NCBI RefSeq assembly: GCF_000196875.2
Contig: NC_014532.2
Location: 1,116,001 to 1,180,000 of the forward strand
Direction: 5' to 3'
DNA length: 64,000 bases
From: Halomonas elongata DSM 2581
Lineage (GTDB): Bacteria > Pseudomonadota > Gammaproteobacteria > Pseudomonadales > Halomonadaceae
Numbering within the stretch: the stretch's first letter is position 1; each line of letters opens with the position of its first letter. Under the pieces are notes generated by a model. It made no database searches and had not been told where the DNA came from. It saw nothing but the letters and a program-made list of their open reading frames with translations. Shown one piece after another: positions 55,651 through 64,000 of the stretch. Made by a program: the position numbers and the translations under genes.

Positions 55651-56550
55651 ATGTCACATCATCATGATCATGGCGCCCACGGGAGCCACGACAGCCAGCG
55701 GCGCCTGGGCTGGGCCATTCTGCTCACGGGTAGTTTCATGGTGGCCGAGCTGGTCGGCGGTGTGCTGTCGGGGTCGCTGGCGCTGCTCGCCGATGCGGGG
55801 CACATGCTCACCGATGCTGCGGCGCTGGCGTTGGCCCTGTTCGCTGCCTGGATCAGTCGACGTCCGGCCGATACGCGTCGCAGTTATGGTTATCACCGCG
55901 TTCAGGTGCTGGCGGCCTTCGTCAATGGCTTGACGCTGATCGCCATCGTCGTCTGGATTGCCATCGAGGCGGTCCGTCGGCTGTTCGCGCCGGTTTCCGT
56001 GGCCGGTAGTACCATGCTGGTGATCGCTGGGCTCGGGCTGGTCGTCAATCTGGTGGTCTTCGCCATTCTGCATATGGGAGATCGCGAGAACCTCAATATT
56101 CGCGGTGCAGCCTTGCACGTGCTGGGCGACTTGCTGGGCTCGGTGGCGGCGATCGTTGCTGCCGTGGTGATCCTGCTGACCGGTTGGACGCCGATCGACC
56201 CCTTGTTGTCGCTGCTGGTGGCGGCGCTCATTCTGCGCAGTGCCTGGAAGCTGACGCGCGAGTCGGGCCATATCCTGCTGGAGGGTACGCCGGAAGGGCT
56301 GGATGTGGATCGGGTCAAGCGTGAGCTCGCCGAGCAGTTGCCGGCGGTCCGCGACGTTCACCATGTGCATGCCTGGTCACTGACACCCGGACGTCATCTG
56401 ATGTCGCTGCATGCGATTCTGGAGGAAGGAGCGGACCAGGAGCGTGTGCTGGTCGACATCAAGACGATGTTGAGCGACTCCTTTGCCGTCGAACACGCGA
56501 CGATCCAGGTCGAATCGTGGCGGGGCTGTGTCGATGAATCGGGCCGCTGA
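55651..56550 (+). CDS. cation diffusion facilitator, zinc exporter type
   Basis: The 299-aa CDF protein has a His-rich N terminus (S-H-H-H-D-H-G), six membrane helices and two H/D-x3-D metal sites: DAGHMLTDAAAL in helix 2 and HVLGDLLGS in helix 5. A cytosolic dimer domain follows (HHVHAWSLTPG). This is the ZitB/CzcD subfamily for Zn, with Co or Cd possible. GGGAGGGAAG lies before the ATG at 55651; a longer frame to 55480 is unconserved. Confidence 0.9.
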   Translation: MSHHHDHGAHGSHDSQRRLGWAILLTGSFMVAELVGGVLSGSLALLADAGHMLTDAAALALALFAAWISRRPADTRRSYGYHRVQVLAAFVNGLTLIAIVVWIAIEAVRRLFAPVSVAGSTMLVIAGLGLVVNLVVFAILHMGDRENLNIRGAALHVLGDLLGSVAAIVAAVVILLTGWTPIDPLLSLLVAALILRSAWKLTRESGHILLEGTPEGLDVDRVKRELAEQLPAVRDVHHVHAWSLTPGRHLMSLHAILEEGADQERVLVDIKTMLSDSFAVEHATIQVESWRGCVDESGR

Positions 56551-56625
56551 GAGCTCCTTTCAGAGCTAGGGGAGGGATGGGCTTCCCGGCGCCCATTGCC
56601 ATTGAAAGTATGGCAATAAGATTCA

Positions 56626-56653
56626 GCGATGGGCGGCGGGTGCTGCCCATCGC
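56626..56653. terminator. hairpin between CDF and ABC-F genes
   Basis: GCGATGGGC (56626-56634) and GCCCATCGC (56645-56653) form a perfect 9-bp stem without a T-run between convergent genes. Confidence 0.45.
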
Positions 56654-56671
56654 GAAGGAGCGAGTGGAGAC

Positions 56672-58261
56672 TTAGCCGAGAACGCCCTGGCTGCGCAGGT
56701 AGTCGTCATAACTGCCGCTGAAATCGACGATGCCGTCGTCTTTCATCTCGATGATACGGGTGGCCAGCGAGCCGACGAACTCTCGGTCGTGGCTGACAAA
56801 TATCAGTGTGCCGGCATAGTGTTCCAGCGCCAGGTTGAGCGATTCGATGGATTCCATGTCCAGGTGGTTCGTCGGCTCATCCATGACCAGTACATTGGGC
56901 TTTTGCAGGATGAGCTTGCCGAACAGCATGCGCCCTTGCTCGCCGCCCGAAATCACCTTCACGGACTTGCCGATGTCGTCATGGGAGAACAGCATCCGCC
57001 CCAGGGCGCCGCGTACGGTCTGCTCGCCGCCGGTCGTCCACTGCTGCATCCATTCGAACAGTGTCTCGCCGCCTTCGAAATCCGCCGCGTGATCCTGCGC
57101 GAAATAACCGACTTCGGCGGCATCGGTCCATTTCACTTCACCGGCGTCAGGCGGCATCGTGCCCATCAAGCAATTGAGCAAGGTGGTCTTGCCGACTCCG
57201 TTGGGCCCAATGATGGCCACGCGTTCCCCCGCTTCGATGCGCAGGCCGAAACGTTCGAACAGAACATTGTCGCCCCACGCCTTGGAGAGTTCTTCCACGT
57301 TCAGGGCGTGACGGTGAATCTTCTTGTTCTGCTCGAAGCGAATGTAGGGGCTGACGCGCGAGGAGGGCTTGATCTCCTCGAGCTGAATCTTGTCGATCTT
57401 GCGCTGGCGCGATGTCGCCTGCTTGGCCTTGGAGGCGTTGGCCGAAAAGCGGCTGACGAATTGCTGCAGCTCGGCGATTTCCGCCTTTTTCTTGGCATTC
57501 TCGGCATGCAGGCGCTCGCGTGCCTGGGTGGCGGCGGTCATGTACTCATCGTAATTACCGGGAAACAGCTGCAGCTCGCCGTAGTCCAGGTCCGCCATGT
57601 GGGTACAGACACTATTCAGGAAGTGGCGGTCGTGAGAGATGATGATCATGGTCGATGAGCGTGCCTTGAGGATGTCCTCGAGCCAGCGGATCGTATTGAT
57701 ATCGAGGTGGTTGGTCGGCTCATCGAGCAGCAGTACGTCGGGGTCGCTGAACAGCGCCTGGGCCAGCAGCACACGGAGTTTCCAGCCCGGCGCGACAACG
57801 CTCATCGGCTGGTCGTGCTGCTCGAGGGGAATGCCCAGGCCCAGCAACAATTCTCCGGCACGGGCCTCGGCGGTATAGCCATCGAGTTCGGCAAAGCGCA
57901 CTTCGAGGTCGGCGACCGCCATGCCATCTTCTTCGCTCATTTCGGCCTGCGCGTAGATGCGTTCACGTTCCGCGGCGACGCTCCAGAGTTCTTCGTTGCC
58001 CATGATCACCGTATCGATGACACGTTCGTTCTCGAAGGCAAACTGATCCTGGCGCAACTTGCCCAGTCGCGTGGTGGCGTCTTTCATCACCTGGCCGCTG
58101 GTAGGCTCCAGGTCTCCCCCGAGAATCTTGATCAGGGTCGACTTGCCGCAGCCATTGGCCCCGATCAGGCCGTAGCGATGGCCCTGGCCGAATTTGACGG
58201 AAACGTTTTCGAACAGCGGCTTGGGGCCAAACTGCATGGTGATGTTGGCGGTAGAGAGCAC
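56672..58261 (-). CDS. ybiT: ABC-F ATPase, YbiT type
   Basis: ABC-F proteins bind the ribosomal E site and relieve stalls. The 529-aa product has two ATPase domains (Walker [10 protein letters not shown] and GPNGVGKTT; two [21 protein letters not shown] motifs) and the P-site linker between them (about 240-320, [14 protein letters not shown]). It matches E. coli YbiT in length (530) and start. I choose GTG at 58261 ([12 protein letters not shown]); the frame runs to 58321 but the upstream residues are unconserved. Confidence 0.92.
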   Translation of the reverse strand: MLSTANITMQFGPKPLFENVSVKFGQGHRYGLIGANGCGKSTLIKILGGDLEPTSGQVMKDATTRLGKLRQDQFAFENERVIDTVIMGNEELWSVAAERERIYAQAEMSEEDGMAVADLEVRFAELDGYTAEARAGELLLGLGIPLEQHDQPMSVVAPGWKLRVLLAQALFSDPDVLLLDEPTNHLDINTIRWLEDILKARSSTMIIISHDRHFLNSVCTHMADLDYGELQLFPGNYDEYMTAATQARERLHAENAKKKAEIAELQQFVSRFSANASKAKQATSRQRKIDKIQLEEIKPSSRVSPYIRFEQNKKIHRHALNVEELSKAWGDNVLFERFGLRIEAGERVAIIGPNGVGKTTLLNCLMGTMPPDAGEVKWTDAAEVGYFAQDHAADFEGGETLFEWMQQWTTGGEQTVRGALGRMLFSHDDIGKSVKVISGGEQGRMLFGKLILQKPNVLVMDEPTNHLDMESIESLNLALEHYAGTLIFVSHDREFVGSLATRIIEMKDDGIVDFSGSYDDYLRSQGVLG

Positions 58262-58421
58262 GGCGGAGAATCTCGCGGGAGGAGCATGAATGAAAGACTT
58301 GGGCCGAGCGGGTCCGACCAAAGTGGAGGGCGCATTGTACGCGCCGGACCGCGGGGCTATCTACATGTCCCGTCGACTGGTCAGGGCCATCGTAGAGAGC
58401 GGTATCGTCTCTGTGGCAGAT

Positions 58422-59693
58422 TCATGCCTTGGCCTTGAGCAATTCATCCCAGCGCGTGGTGTAGCGCGATGACAGGTTGCCGCAGCGCAGTCGCCAGGGA
58501 GCCTCGGGATCGGGGAGGCCGAAGCCGATGGTGTGACGCCCCATGCGACGGTTCAGGGTGTCCAGTGTGGCCATGAGGCGTTCGCCGCGTTGGCGTTCGG
58601 TGTCGTCGGATGCATCCAGTAACGAGAGCTGGTGGTGCTCGATGTCCAGCAGGTCGAGCAGCATCACGCCGGCCTTCATGTAGCGATAGCCGGGACGATG
58701 CAGGCGGGTCAGCGCCTGGCGGGCGGCGGCGATGATCGGCCGGCTGTCGTTGGTGGGACGAGGCAGCTCGACGATGAGTTCTGGCGTGTGCTGGGGCAGG
58801 TCGCGGCGGTGTCGGTTGGTCCGGAGGAAGACGTACACCGCGCGAGCCAGGCTACGTTGGTGGCGCAGTTTCTCGGCGGCGTGCTGGGCATGCTGGCTGA
58901 TGGCCTCGCGCAGGTCCCGCCATTCGCCGGTGGCGCGGCCGAAGGAGCGCGAAACCATGATGCGCCGGCGGATGTCGTCGTCCTGCATGGTGATGCAACT
59001 GATACCGCGCAACTCGAGGATGGTGCGTTCCAGTACCACGGAATGGTGGCGGCGCAGGGCCTTAGCGTCGGCGACTCTCAGGTCCCAGGCGGTGCGCAGC
59101 CCCAGTAGCGCCAGGCGTTCGGCCATGCGGCGTCCGAGTCCCCAGATGTTGCCGAGCGGGGTGTGCTGCAACACGCGGCGTGTCTCGTCGCCGTCGGCGG
59201 AGAGGATACAGACACCCCGATACGCGGTAGATGACTTGGCGACATGATTGGCCAGCTTGGCAAGGGTGTGGGTGGGCGCTACGCCGACACACACGGGCAA
59301 GCCGGTGTCGCGTCGCACGTTGTCGTACAACGAGCGTGCCAGGCGGGACAGGGCGGCATCGTCGAAGCCTTCCAGGCGCACGAACATCTCGTCGATGGAG
59401 TAGGGTTCCACCTCGTCGACGCCTTCCTCGAGCACCATTCTGACGCGGGCGGACATGTCGCCGTAGAGCTCGTAGTTGGAAGACTGCAGATGGATCTCGC
59501 CGCGCTGCAGGCAGGATTGCAGCCGGAAGGCCGGCGTGCCCATCTCCACGCCCATGGCCTTGAGCTCGCTGGAGCGGGCGATGACACAGCCGTCGTTGTT
59601 GGACAGCACTCCCACGGGGCGACCCTCCAGGCTCGGCTTGAAGACGCGCTCGCAGCTCACGTAGAAGTTGTTGCAGTCGACCAGTCCGATCAT
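58422..59693 (-). CDS. umuC: DNA polymerase V catalytic subunit UmuC
   Basis: UmuC is the Y-family translesion polymerase of the SOS response. The 423-aa product has [20 protein letters not shown] with the catalytic acidic pair, and [17 protein letters not shown]. The C-terminal part includes a short clamp-binding-type motif. It overlaps the umuD stop by 4 nt (ATGA). Confidence 0.95.
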   Translation of the reverse strand: MIGLVDCNNFYVSCERVFKPSLEGRPVGVLSNNDGCVIARSSELKAMGVEMGTPAFRLQSCLQRGEIHLQSSNYELYGDMSARVRMVLEEGVDEVEPYSIDEMFVRLEGFDDAALSRLARSLYDNVRRDTGLPVCVGVAPTHTLAKLANHVAKSSTAYRGVCILSADGDETRRVLQHTPLGNIWGLGRRMAERLALLGLRTAWDLRVADAKALRRHHSVVLERTILELRGISCITMQDDDIRRRIMVSRSFGRATGEWRDLREAISQHAQHAAEKLRHQRSLARAVYVFLRTNRHRRDLPQHTPELIVELPRPTNDSRPIIAAARQALTRLHRPGYRYMKAGVMLLDLLDIEHHQLSLLDASDDTERQRGERLMATLDTLNRRMGRHTIGFGLPDPEAPWRLRCGNLSSRYTTRWDELLKAKA

Positions 59694-60118
59694 ATCGGGA
59701 ACTCATGGATGACCGAACGCACCACGCCCCATATCTGAAGACTGCGTTCATTGACCGGAATGGGGGCATGGTCGGGGTGCCCGGAACAGAGGAAGGTGCG
59801 GCCGTGGCGTTGCTCGAGACGCTTCACGACGACTTCTCCGTCAACCAGGGCGATGACGATGTGCCCGAAACAGGCCGTCACCGAGCGGTCCACGACCAGG
59901 ATATCGTCGTGATGGATGGAGTGGGCCTGCATGCTGTGCCCCTCCACGCGCATGAAGAAGGTCGCGGCAGGGTGTTTCACCAGTCGCTCGTTGAGGTCCA
60001 GCGTGCGTTCGGCATAGTTCTCCGCCGGAGAGGGGAAGCCGGTAAGGCCCGCTCGTGCGGTGGTCGACGGAAACGCGCCGGGTTGCAGCGGTGGTGTACG
60101 TGGGGTGGTGTCAGGCAT
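59690..60118 (-). CDS. umuD: UmuD, self-cleaving Pol V subunit
   Basis: UmuD cleaves itself on RecA filaments to UmuD', which forms Pol V with UmuC. The 142-aa product has the catalytic Ser in [10 protein letters not shown] and the Lys in VVVKRL. The cleavage region reads [12 protein letters not shown], so the bond expected to be cut is Thr-Gly rather than Cys-Gly or Ala-Gly. A LexA box lies 16 nt upstream. Confidence 0.94.
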   Translation of the reverse strand: MPDTTPRTPPLQPGAFPSTTARAGLTGFPSPAENYAERTLDLNERLVKHPAATFFMRVEGHSMQAHSIHHDDILVVDRSVTACFGHIVIALVDGEVVVKRLEQRHGRTFLCSGHPDHAPIPVNERSLQIWGVVRSVIHEFPI

Positions 60119-60133
60119 GGTGTGGCACCTGAT

Positions 60134-60149
60134 ATGTATTTATATACAG
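60134..60149. promoter_or_regulatory. LexA (SOS) box of umuDC
   Basis: Read on the minus strand CTGTATATAAATACAT fits CTGT-N8-ACAG with one mismatch. It lies just before umuD and could also act on plus-strand transcription. Confidence 0.8.
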
Positions 60150-60688
60150 TATCGGGTGGAAAAGACGGCAAGGCAAGCCCGCTTGGGCTCGCCGACCCGT
60201 AGGGAAAGGCTGATGGCGGGGCTCCGAATGCCGTCATTGACTATCGGGGATGTCTTACAGGTCATGCATGAAATCGCGCGTAGAGAAAGGGAGGGGGAAG
60301 CGTCATGCTCAAAGCGTGACGCCGATTCAGCCATGCGCGCTGCCCTCCTTCTCGGCTCGCTGTCAATCTGCTGCGTCATGTTCACGGCATCCCGACTGTC
60401 CCGGTCGGGATGCCGTTTTTTGCGTTCTGATCTGGGTATACGAACTTAATGCTTGGTGGAGGACCATCACTCCACCAACCTGGTTATCTCCAGAGTCATG
60501 GGGAGAGCGCTCCCATCGGTTCTTCCCATTACGCAGTCCAGTCCGCCCAGAGTTTACTTGCAGAACGAAACAGTCCTTGCAACTGGATACATTGATCATG
60601 TGCCTCGTGCTGGTTGTGGCCCTGGTTGCGTTTCTTTCAACCTCTGCTTAACTTCGATATTGCTGATACAACAAAACAGGAGACACTA
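60150..60688 (+). other. gap between umuD and M20 gene: possible short transcript
   Basis: About 540 nt without a recognised gene. A strong plus-strand terminator stands inside it (60385-60421), so some transcript probably runs from the LexA-box side. Small frames (for example ATG at 60213 with 79 codons, reading MAGLRMPSLTIGDVLQVMHE) overrun the terminator and are not conserved to my eye. The last 70 nt contain the M20 leader. Confidence 0.35.
60385..60421 (+). terminator. rho-independent terminator with no known gene upstream
   Basis: CGGCATCCCGAC (60385-60396) pairs perfectly with GTCGGGATGCCG (60404-60415) and is followed by six T residues. Only the plus direction has a T-run. Confidence 0.85.
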
Positions 60689-61936
60689 ATGAAGCTCTCG
60701 ATGCTAGCCATGGGATTGGCATACGGCATGCTCACCACTGCTGCGCATGCCGCTCCACACCAGGATGTGCGCGACGCTGTCGAGCAGCAGCAACAGCCGT
60801 TACTGAAAACCCTGGAAACTCTCGTCAACATTGACTCTGGAACAGGCTTTGTCGCCGGCCTGGACAAGGTGGAAGCGTTGCTCACCGAACGTCTCGAAGC
60901 CCTCGGTGCCAAGGTGGAGACTCACCCTGCCGAGGCCTTCGGTGGTAACACTCTGGTCGGTCGCCTGCAGGGGAATGGCAACAGCAACATCATGTTGATG
61001 ATCCACTACGATACCGTCTTTGGTAAGGGAACTGCCGAAGAGCGTCCTTTTCGCATCGAGGAGAAGCGTGCCTATGGCCCGGGGGTGGGCGATGCCAAGG
61101 GTGGCGTAGCCGTGATCCTGCATAGTCTGGAGGCGCTGAAGACACTGGGATTCGATGACTATGGCCAGGTGACCGTGGTTTTCAATCCTGATGAAGAGAA
61201 AGGTTCCCCCGGCTCTCGTGACCTGATCCAGCGACTGTCTGCCGATCAGGATGCGGTGCTGGTGTTTGAACCGACCTTTAGTGAGGGAGGCTCCGATGCC
61301 GTGACCGTCGTCACCAAAGGCATCAACTATGCTTTCCTCGAGGTAAGCGGCCGGTCCTCCCATGCCGGAGGTGCACCGGAAGAGGGGCGTAACGCTGTCA
61401 TGGAACTCTCCCACCAGTTGCTTCAATTGAAGGATCTCGGCGACCCGGACAAGGAGACGACCCTGAACTGGACGATCGTCGAAGGTGGCAGCAAACGTAA
61501 TATCATTCCCGAGCATGCTCAGGCGGAAGGTGATATGCGCTACTTCGATAGCAGTGAATACGAGCGTGTTCTGAATGAGGCGCGCGATATCACCGAGAAC
61601 CAACTGATCGATGATACTGAAGTAGAGTTCCGCCTCGAAAAGGGCCGTCCACCGCTGCCATCCAATCCTCAGACTCAGGCGCTTGCGGAACAGGCCCAAC
61701 AGATCTATCAGGAACTCGATCGGGAATTACAGGCTGTCGAGATCGGCGGTGGCACTGATGCGGCCTATGCCTATCACGCCGACTCCCCCACACCGGCCGT
61801 GCTGGAGTCCTTGGGCCTGGCTGGGGGGCGTTATCACAGCGATGAGGAATTCGTTCTGGTCGACAGTGTGGTGCCCCGTCTCTACCTGACCACGCGGATG
61901 ATCATGGAGTTATCCGGTGGCGAATCCGACAGCTGA
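60689..61936 (+). CDS. secreted M20-family metallopeptidase (carboxypeptidase G2-like)
   Basis: The 415-aa protein has a signal peptide ending A-A-H-A|A-P, so it is probably periplasmic. Zinc ligands are in MIHYDTV, GVGDAKGG, PDEEKGS, VFEPTFSEGG and RYHSDEEF. A dimerisation domain (GINYAFLEVSGRSSHAGG) splits the catalytic part. Carboxypeptidase G2 relatives release C-terminal glutamate from folates or peptides. AGGAGA supports the ATG at 60689 over an earlier frame. Codon use looks less G+C-biased than its neighbours, which may mean transfer. Confidence 0.88.
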   Translation: MKLSMLAMGLAYGMLTTAAHAAPHQDVRDAVEQQQQPLLKTLETLVNIDSGTGFVAGLDKVEALLTERLEALGAKVETHPAEAFGGNTLVGRLQGNGNSNIMLMIHYDTVFGKGTAEERPFRIEEKRAYGPGVGDAKGGVAVILHSLEALKTLGFDDYGQVTVVFNPDEEKGSPGSRDLIQRLSADQDAVLVFEPTFSEGGSDAVTVVTKGINYAFLEVSGRSSHAGGAPEEGRNAVMELSHQLLQLKDLGDPDKETTLNWTIVEGGSKRNIIPEHAQAEGDMRYFDSSEYERVLNEARDITENQLIDDTEVEFRLEKGRPPLPSNPQTQALAEQAQQIYQELDRELQAVEIGGGTDAAYAYHADSPTPAVLESLGLAGGRYHSDEEFVLVDSVVPRLYLTTRMIMELSGGESDS

Positions 61937-61957
61937 GCGGGGAAGTCTATCCCCGCT
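61936..61957 (+). terminator. hairpin after the M20 gene
   Basis: AGCGGGGA and TCCCCGCT form an 8-bp stem directly at the stop codon, without a clear T-run. The convergent chrA-type gene lies about 90 nt on. Confidence 0.4.
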
Positions 61958-62048
61958 CTCGGGTGAGCGGCTCTTTCCTGCGGTGAGGCGAGCATTCTTG
62001 GTCAATTATTAGCCCCGTGCTGTTGGGCAATTGGGGCTTGACCCCATC

Positions 62049-62579
62049 TCACCCCAGCAGCAGGGCGCCGTAGCCGATGCCGAAACACACGACCAGGGCG
62101 GGATGTACCCGGGTCATCATGAGCAGGAGGGCGGAGATTCCCCCGATGATGGCGGTATGCAGCCAGCCGAGGGTGTCGAGTCCCTCGTCCAGGAAGGCCC
62201 AGGTCAGGTAGGCCATCAGCACCATCACCACCGGACGGACCCACTGGCTCATGGCCTTGACCCGGGGCGAGTTCCGGTAGCGGTAGAGGGTGCCGAGGGC
62301 AGCCAGCATCAGCAGCAGCGAGGGGGCGACAGTGGCCAGCACGGCGATCATCGCGCCGGGCACGCCGGCCACGTCGAAGCCGATGTAGCCGGCCATCTTG
62401 GTGGCGATGGGGCTGGGCAGGGCATTGCCCAGTGCCAGGGTCTCGGCGAAGCCTTGCGAGCTCATCCAGCCGTACTTGCCGACCACCTCGTTCTCGATCA
62501 GCGGGATGATGGCGGGGCCGCCGCCGTAGCCGACGATGTTGGGCATGAAGAAAGCCAGGAACAGTTGCCAGTAGATCAT
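62049..62579 (-). CDS. short CHR-family transporter, second half
   Basis: The 176-aa protein is one CHR domain: F-M-P-N-I-V-G-Y-G-G-G-P-A-I-I-P-L, GNALPSPIATKMAGYIG and several helices. Paired single-domain CHR proteins work together as chromate exporters in known cases; the CHR family also includes members without chromate activity. AAGGAG precedes the ATG, and the gene overlaps its partner's stop by 4 nt. Confidence 0.85.
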   Translation of the reverse strand: MIYWQLFLAFFMPNIVGYGGGPAIIPLIENEVVGKYGWMSSQGFAETLALGNALPSPIATKMAGYIGFDVAGVPGAMIAVLATVAPSLLLMLAALGTLYRYRNSPRVKAMSQWVRPVVMVLMAYLTWAFLDEGLDTLGWLHTAIIGGISALLLMMTRVHPALVVCFGIGYGALLLG

Positions 62580-63142
62580 CGGGTGGACTCCTTGGCCGAG
62601 GGGCGGCGCATGGGGCGCAACAGGGCAGCGATCAGGAGGGCGCCGATCACCAGGCCCGGATGCAGGCCCAGGCCATAGATCAGGCCGCCGGCGGCGATCC
62701 CGAGTATTGTAGTGGCCAGCCACCCCAGGCCGGCCCGGGACTTGGCGAAGAAGTCGAGTGTCAGCTGGGCCATCATGACCATCACCACGGGAATCACGCC
62801 CTGACCCATGCCCTGGACCCAGCGCTGGTCGCCGTGGCGGGCGTACAGGCCCAGCATGGCGATCATTGCCAGGATCAAGGGCACGGTGACGGCGACCACC
62901 GCGTTGATGGAGCCCAGCGGGCCGCCCACGCGATAGCCGATGTAGCCGGCCATCTTGGTGACAATGGGGCCGGGCAGGGTATTGCCGATGGCCAGCACGT
63001 CGGCGAAGTCGTTATCGTCCAGCCAGGCGTGGCGCTGGACCGCTTCGCGACGGACCAGCGGAATCATCGAAGGGCCGCCGCCGAAGCCGAACAGGCCGAC
63101 GCGCAGGAAGGCCATGAAGAGTCGAGTCTGTCGTTTCCACAT
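62576..63142 (-). CDS. short CHR-family transporter, first half
   Basis: The 188-aa partner has F-L-R-V-G-L-F-G-F-G-G-G-P-S-M-I-P-L and GNTLPGPIVTKMAGYIG, the same motif pair as its neighbour. The start is the ATG at 63142 (MWKRQTRLFMAFLR). It lies 2 nt after the gamma-glutamyltransferase stop, so all three are probably one operon. Confidence 0.85.
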   Translation of the reverse strand: MWKRQTRLFMAFLRVGLFGFGGGPSMIPLVRREAVQRHAWLDDNDFADVLAIGNTLPGPIVTKMAGYIGYRVGGPLGSINAVVAVTVPLILAMIAMLGLYARHGDQRWVQGMGQGVIPVVMVMMAQLTLDFFAKSRAGLGWLATTILGIAAGGLIYGLGLHPGLVIGALLIAALLRPMRRPSAKESTR

Positions 63143-63144
63143 GG

Positions 63145-64000
63145 TTACAGCACCGCGATGCTGGCGTCGGTACGCGGCTCGGTACCCCCGCTGTAGATGC
63201 CGCTGTCGGGATCGCGCAGGATCACCTGGCCGCGACCGAAACTGCGCTCGTCGTGGGCGATTCGCATGTCGTGGCCGCGCTCGGCCATCGCCCGGACCAG
63301 ATGTGCCGGATAACCGCGTTCTATGCCGATGCGCCGGTCGCCAAGCCATTGCCAGCGGGGTGCATCGAGCGCGGCCTGGGCGTTGAGGCCGAAGTCGACC
63401 AGGTTCATCACCACCTGCACATGCCCCTGAGGTTGCATGTAGCCGCCCATCACACCGAACGGACCGAGTGCCTTGCCGCCCCGGGTCAGAAAGCCGGGGA
63501 TGATGGTGTGATAGGTCTTCTTGCCGGGGGCCAGGAAATTGTCGTGATTCGGGTCGAGGCTGAAGTCGTGGCCGCGATTCTGCAGGGCGATGCCGGTGCC
63601 GGGCACCACCACGCCCGAGCCGAAGCCGTGATAGTTGCTCTGGATATAAGACACCATGTTGCCGTCGGCATCGGCAGTGGCCAGATAGACCGTGCCGCCG
63701 GCGGGCGGTGTGCCGGGCTCGGGCGTCAGGGCACGGTCACCGATCAACCGGCGTCGCGACTCGGTGTAGGCATCGCTCAACAGGGCGTCGACGGACTGGC
63801 TCATGTGCTCGGGTTGGGTGATATAGGCCTGGCCATCGGCAAAGGCCAGCTTCATGGCCTCGAGCTGACGGTGCAGTACCTCGGGATCGTCGCGGTGGCC
63901 GGGCTCGAATCCCTCGAGAATGCGCAGTGCCATCAGGGCCACCAGGCCCTGCCCGTTGGGGGGAATCTCCCAGACATCGACGTCGCGGTAGCGTGCCGAG
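63145..64000 (-). CDS. gamma-glutamyltransferase family protein (5' end outside window)
   Basis: About 285 C-terminal residues are visible, from YRDVDVWEIPPNGQGL onward. The nucleophilic Thr of the small subunit is in PAGGTVYLATADADGN, and the G-G-Y-M-Q-P-Q-G-H-V-Q segment is typical. The T-V-Y pattern fits the YwrD-like branch rather than E. coli Ggt (T-T-H-Y). Signal peptide and cleavage cannot be judged because the N terminus is missing. The family cleaves glutathione or gamma-glutamyl peptides. Confidence 0.88.
   Translation of the reverse strand, partial: SARYRDVDVWEIPPNGQGLVALMALRILEGFEPGHRDDPEVLHRQLEAMKLAFADGQAYITQPEHMSQSVDALLSDAYTESRRRLIGDRALTPEPGTPPAGGTVYLATADADGNMVSYIQSNYHGFGSGVVVPGTGIALQNRGHDFSLDPNHDNFLAPGKKTYHTIIPGFLTRGGKALGPFGVMGGYMQPQGHVQVVMNLVDFGLNAQAALDAPRWQWLGDRRIGIERGYPAHLVRAMAERGHDMRIAHDERSFGRGQVILRDPDSGIYSGGTEPRTDASIAVL

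Overview
The window reads as a chromosomal segment of a gammaproteobacterium of the Halomonadaceae (Halomonas-like). The grounds are: high G+C; a block running from lolD through comEC, msbA, lpxK, kdsB, murB, rne, plsX-fabDG-acpP-fabF and pabC-mltG-tmk-holB to tatD that matches pseudomonad gene order; an RNase E with a very long Glu/Ala/Lys-rich tail; and acidic proteins throughout. The assignment rests on recognition of gene content, not on any search. It is mostly ordinary core genome with a few short accessory patches, and contains no IS element, prophage or CRISPR array that I can see.

Layout. 1-6037: dciA (minus, cut by the window edge), a short secretory-type ORF, secA, argJ and a mutT/ThiE-like fusion gene. 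6198-8155: agmatine-to-putrescine genes aguA-aguB (minus). 8301-18702: lipoprotein release (one LolC/E permease plus LolD), a DUF2062 membrane protein (minus), then comEC, msbA, lpxK, a Trm112-like protein, kdsB, a low-molecular-weight phosphatase and murB. This is an envelope-building operon with several 4-base stop/start overlaps. 18759-22414: an accessory cassette (LysR regulator, pirin, ycaC-type hydrolase, second pirin) sitting between murB and rne. 22502-30202: rne (minus) with a leader of about 620 nt, then rluC, a HAD phosphatase, sppA and maf. 30314-43811: yceD-rpmF-plsX-fabD-fabG-acpP-fabF-pabC-mltG-tmk-holB-tatD, then DUF1285, a UvrD-like helicase and a sulfurtransferase. 43829-50210: mipA, a WGR-type small protein, pdxB, htpX, alaA, a circularly permuted GTPase and msrB.

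50319-51128: three tandem tRNA-Glu/tRNA-Gly pairs behind a near-consensus promoter, followed by decayed repeat copies carrying tRNA 3' ends. 51353-56550: an ABC-2 exporter pair, queF, a nitroreductase, a thioesterase, tRNA-Ser and a zinc-type CDF exporter. 56672-60118: an ABC-F ATPase and a LexA-controlled umuDC pair. 60689-64000: a secreted M20 peptidase, a pair of short CHR transporters and the 3' part of a gamma-glutamyltransferase gene.

The most notable signal is the 121-codon ORF at 556-921 immediately upstream of secA. It encodes a signal-peptide-like N terminus and ends in R-R-G-P-P six codons before its stop. A sequence inside its 3' end can pair with the secA ribosome binding site. 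This is the architecture of the E. coli SecM secretion monitor, but with sequence I do not recognise as SecM. It is a candidate new translation-arrest regulator. Other points of interest are a paired-hairpin intergenic repeat present twice, an in-frame amber-containing 21-bp tandem repeat after the WGR gene, and an unexplained terminator-bounded stretch next to the umuD LexA box.
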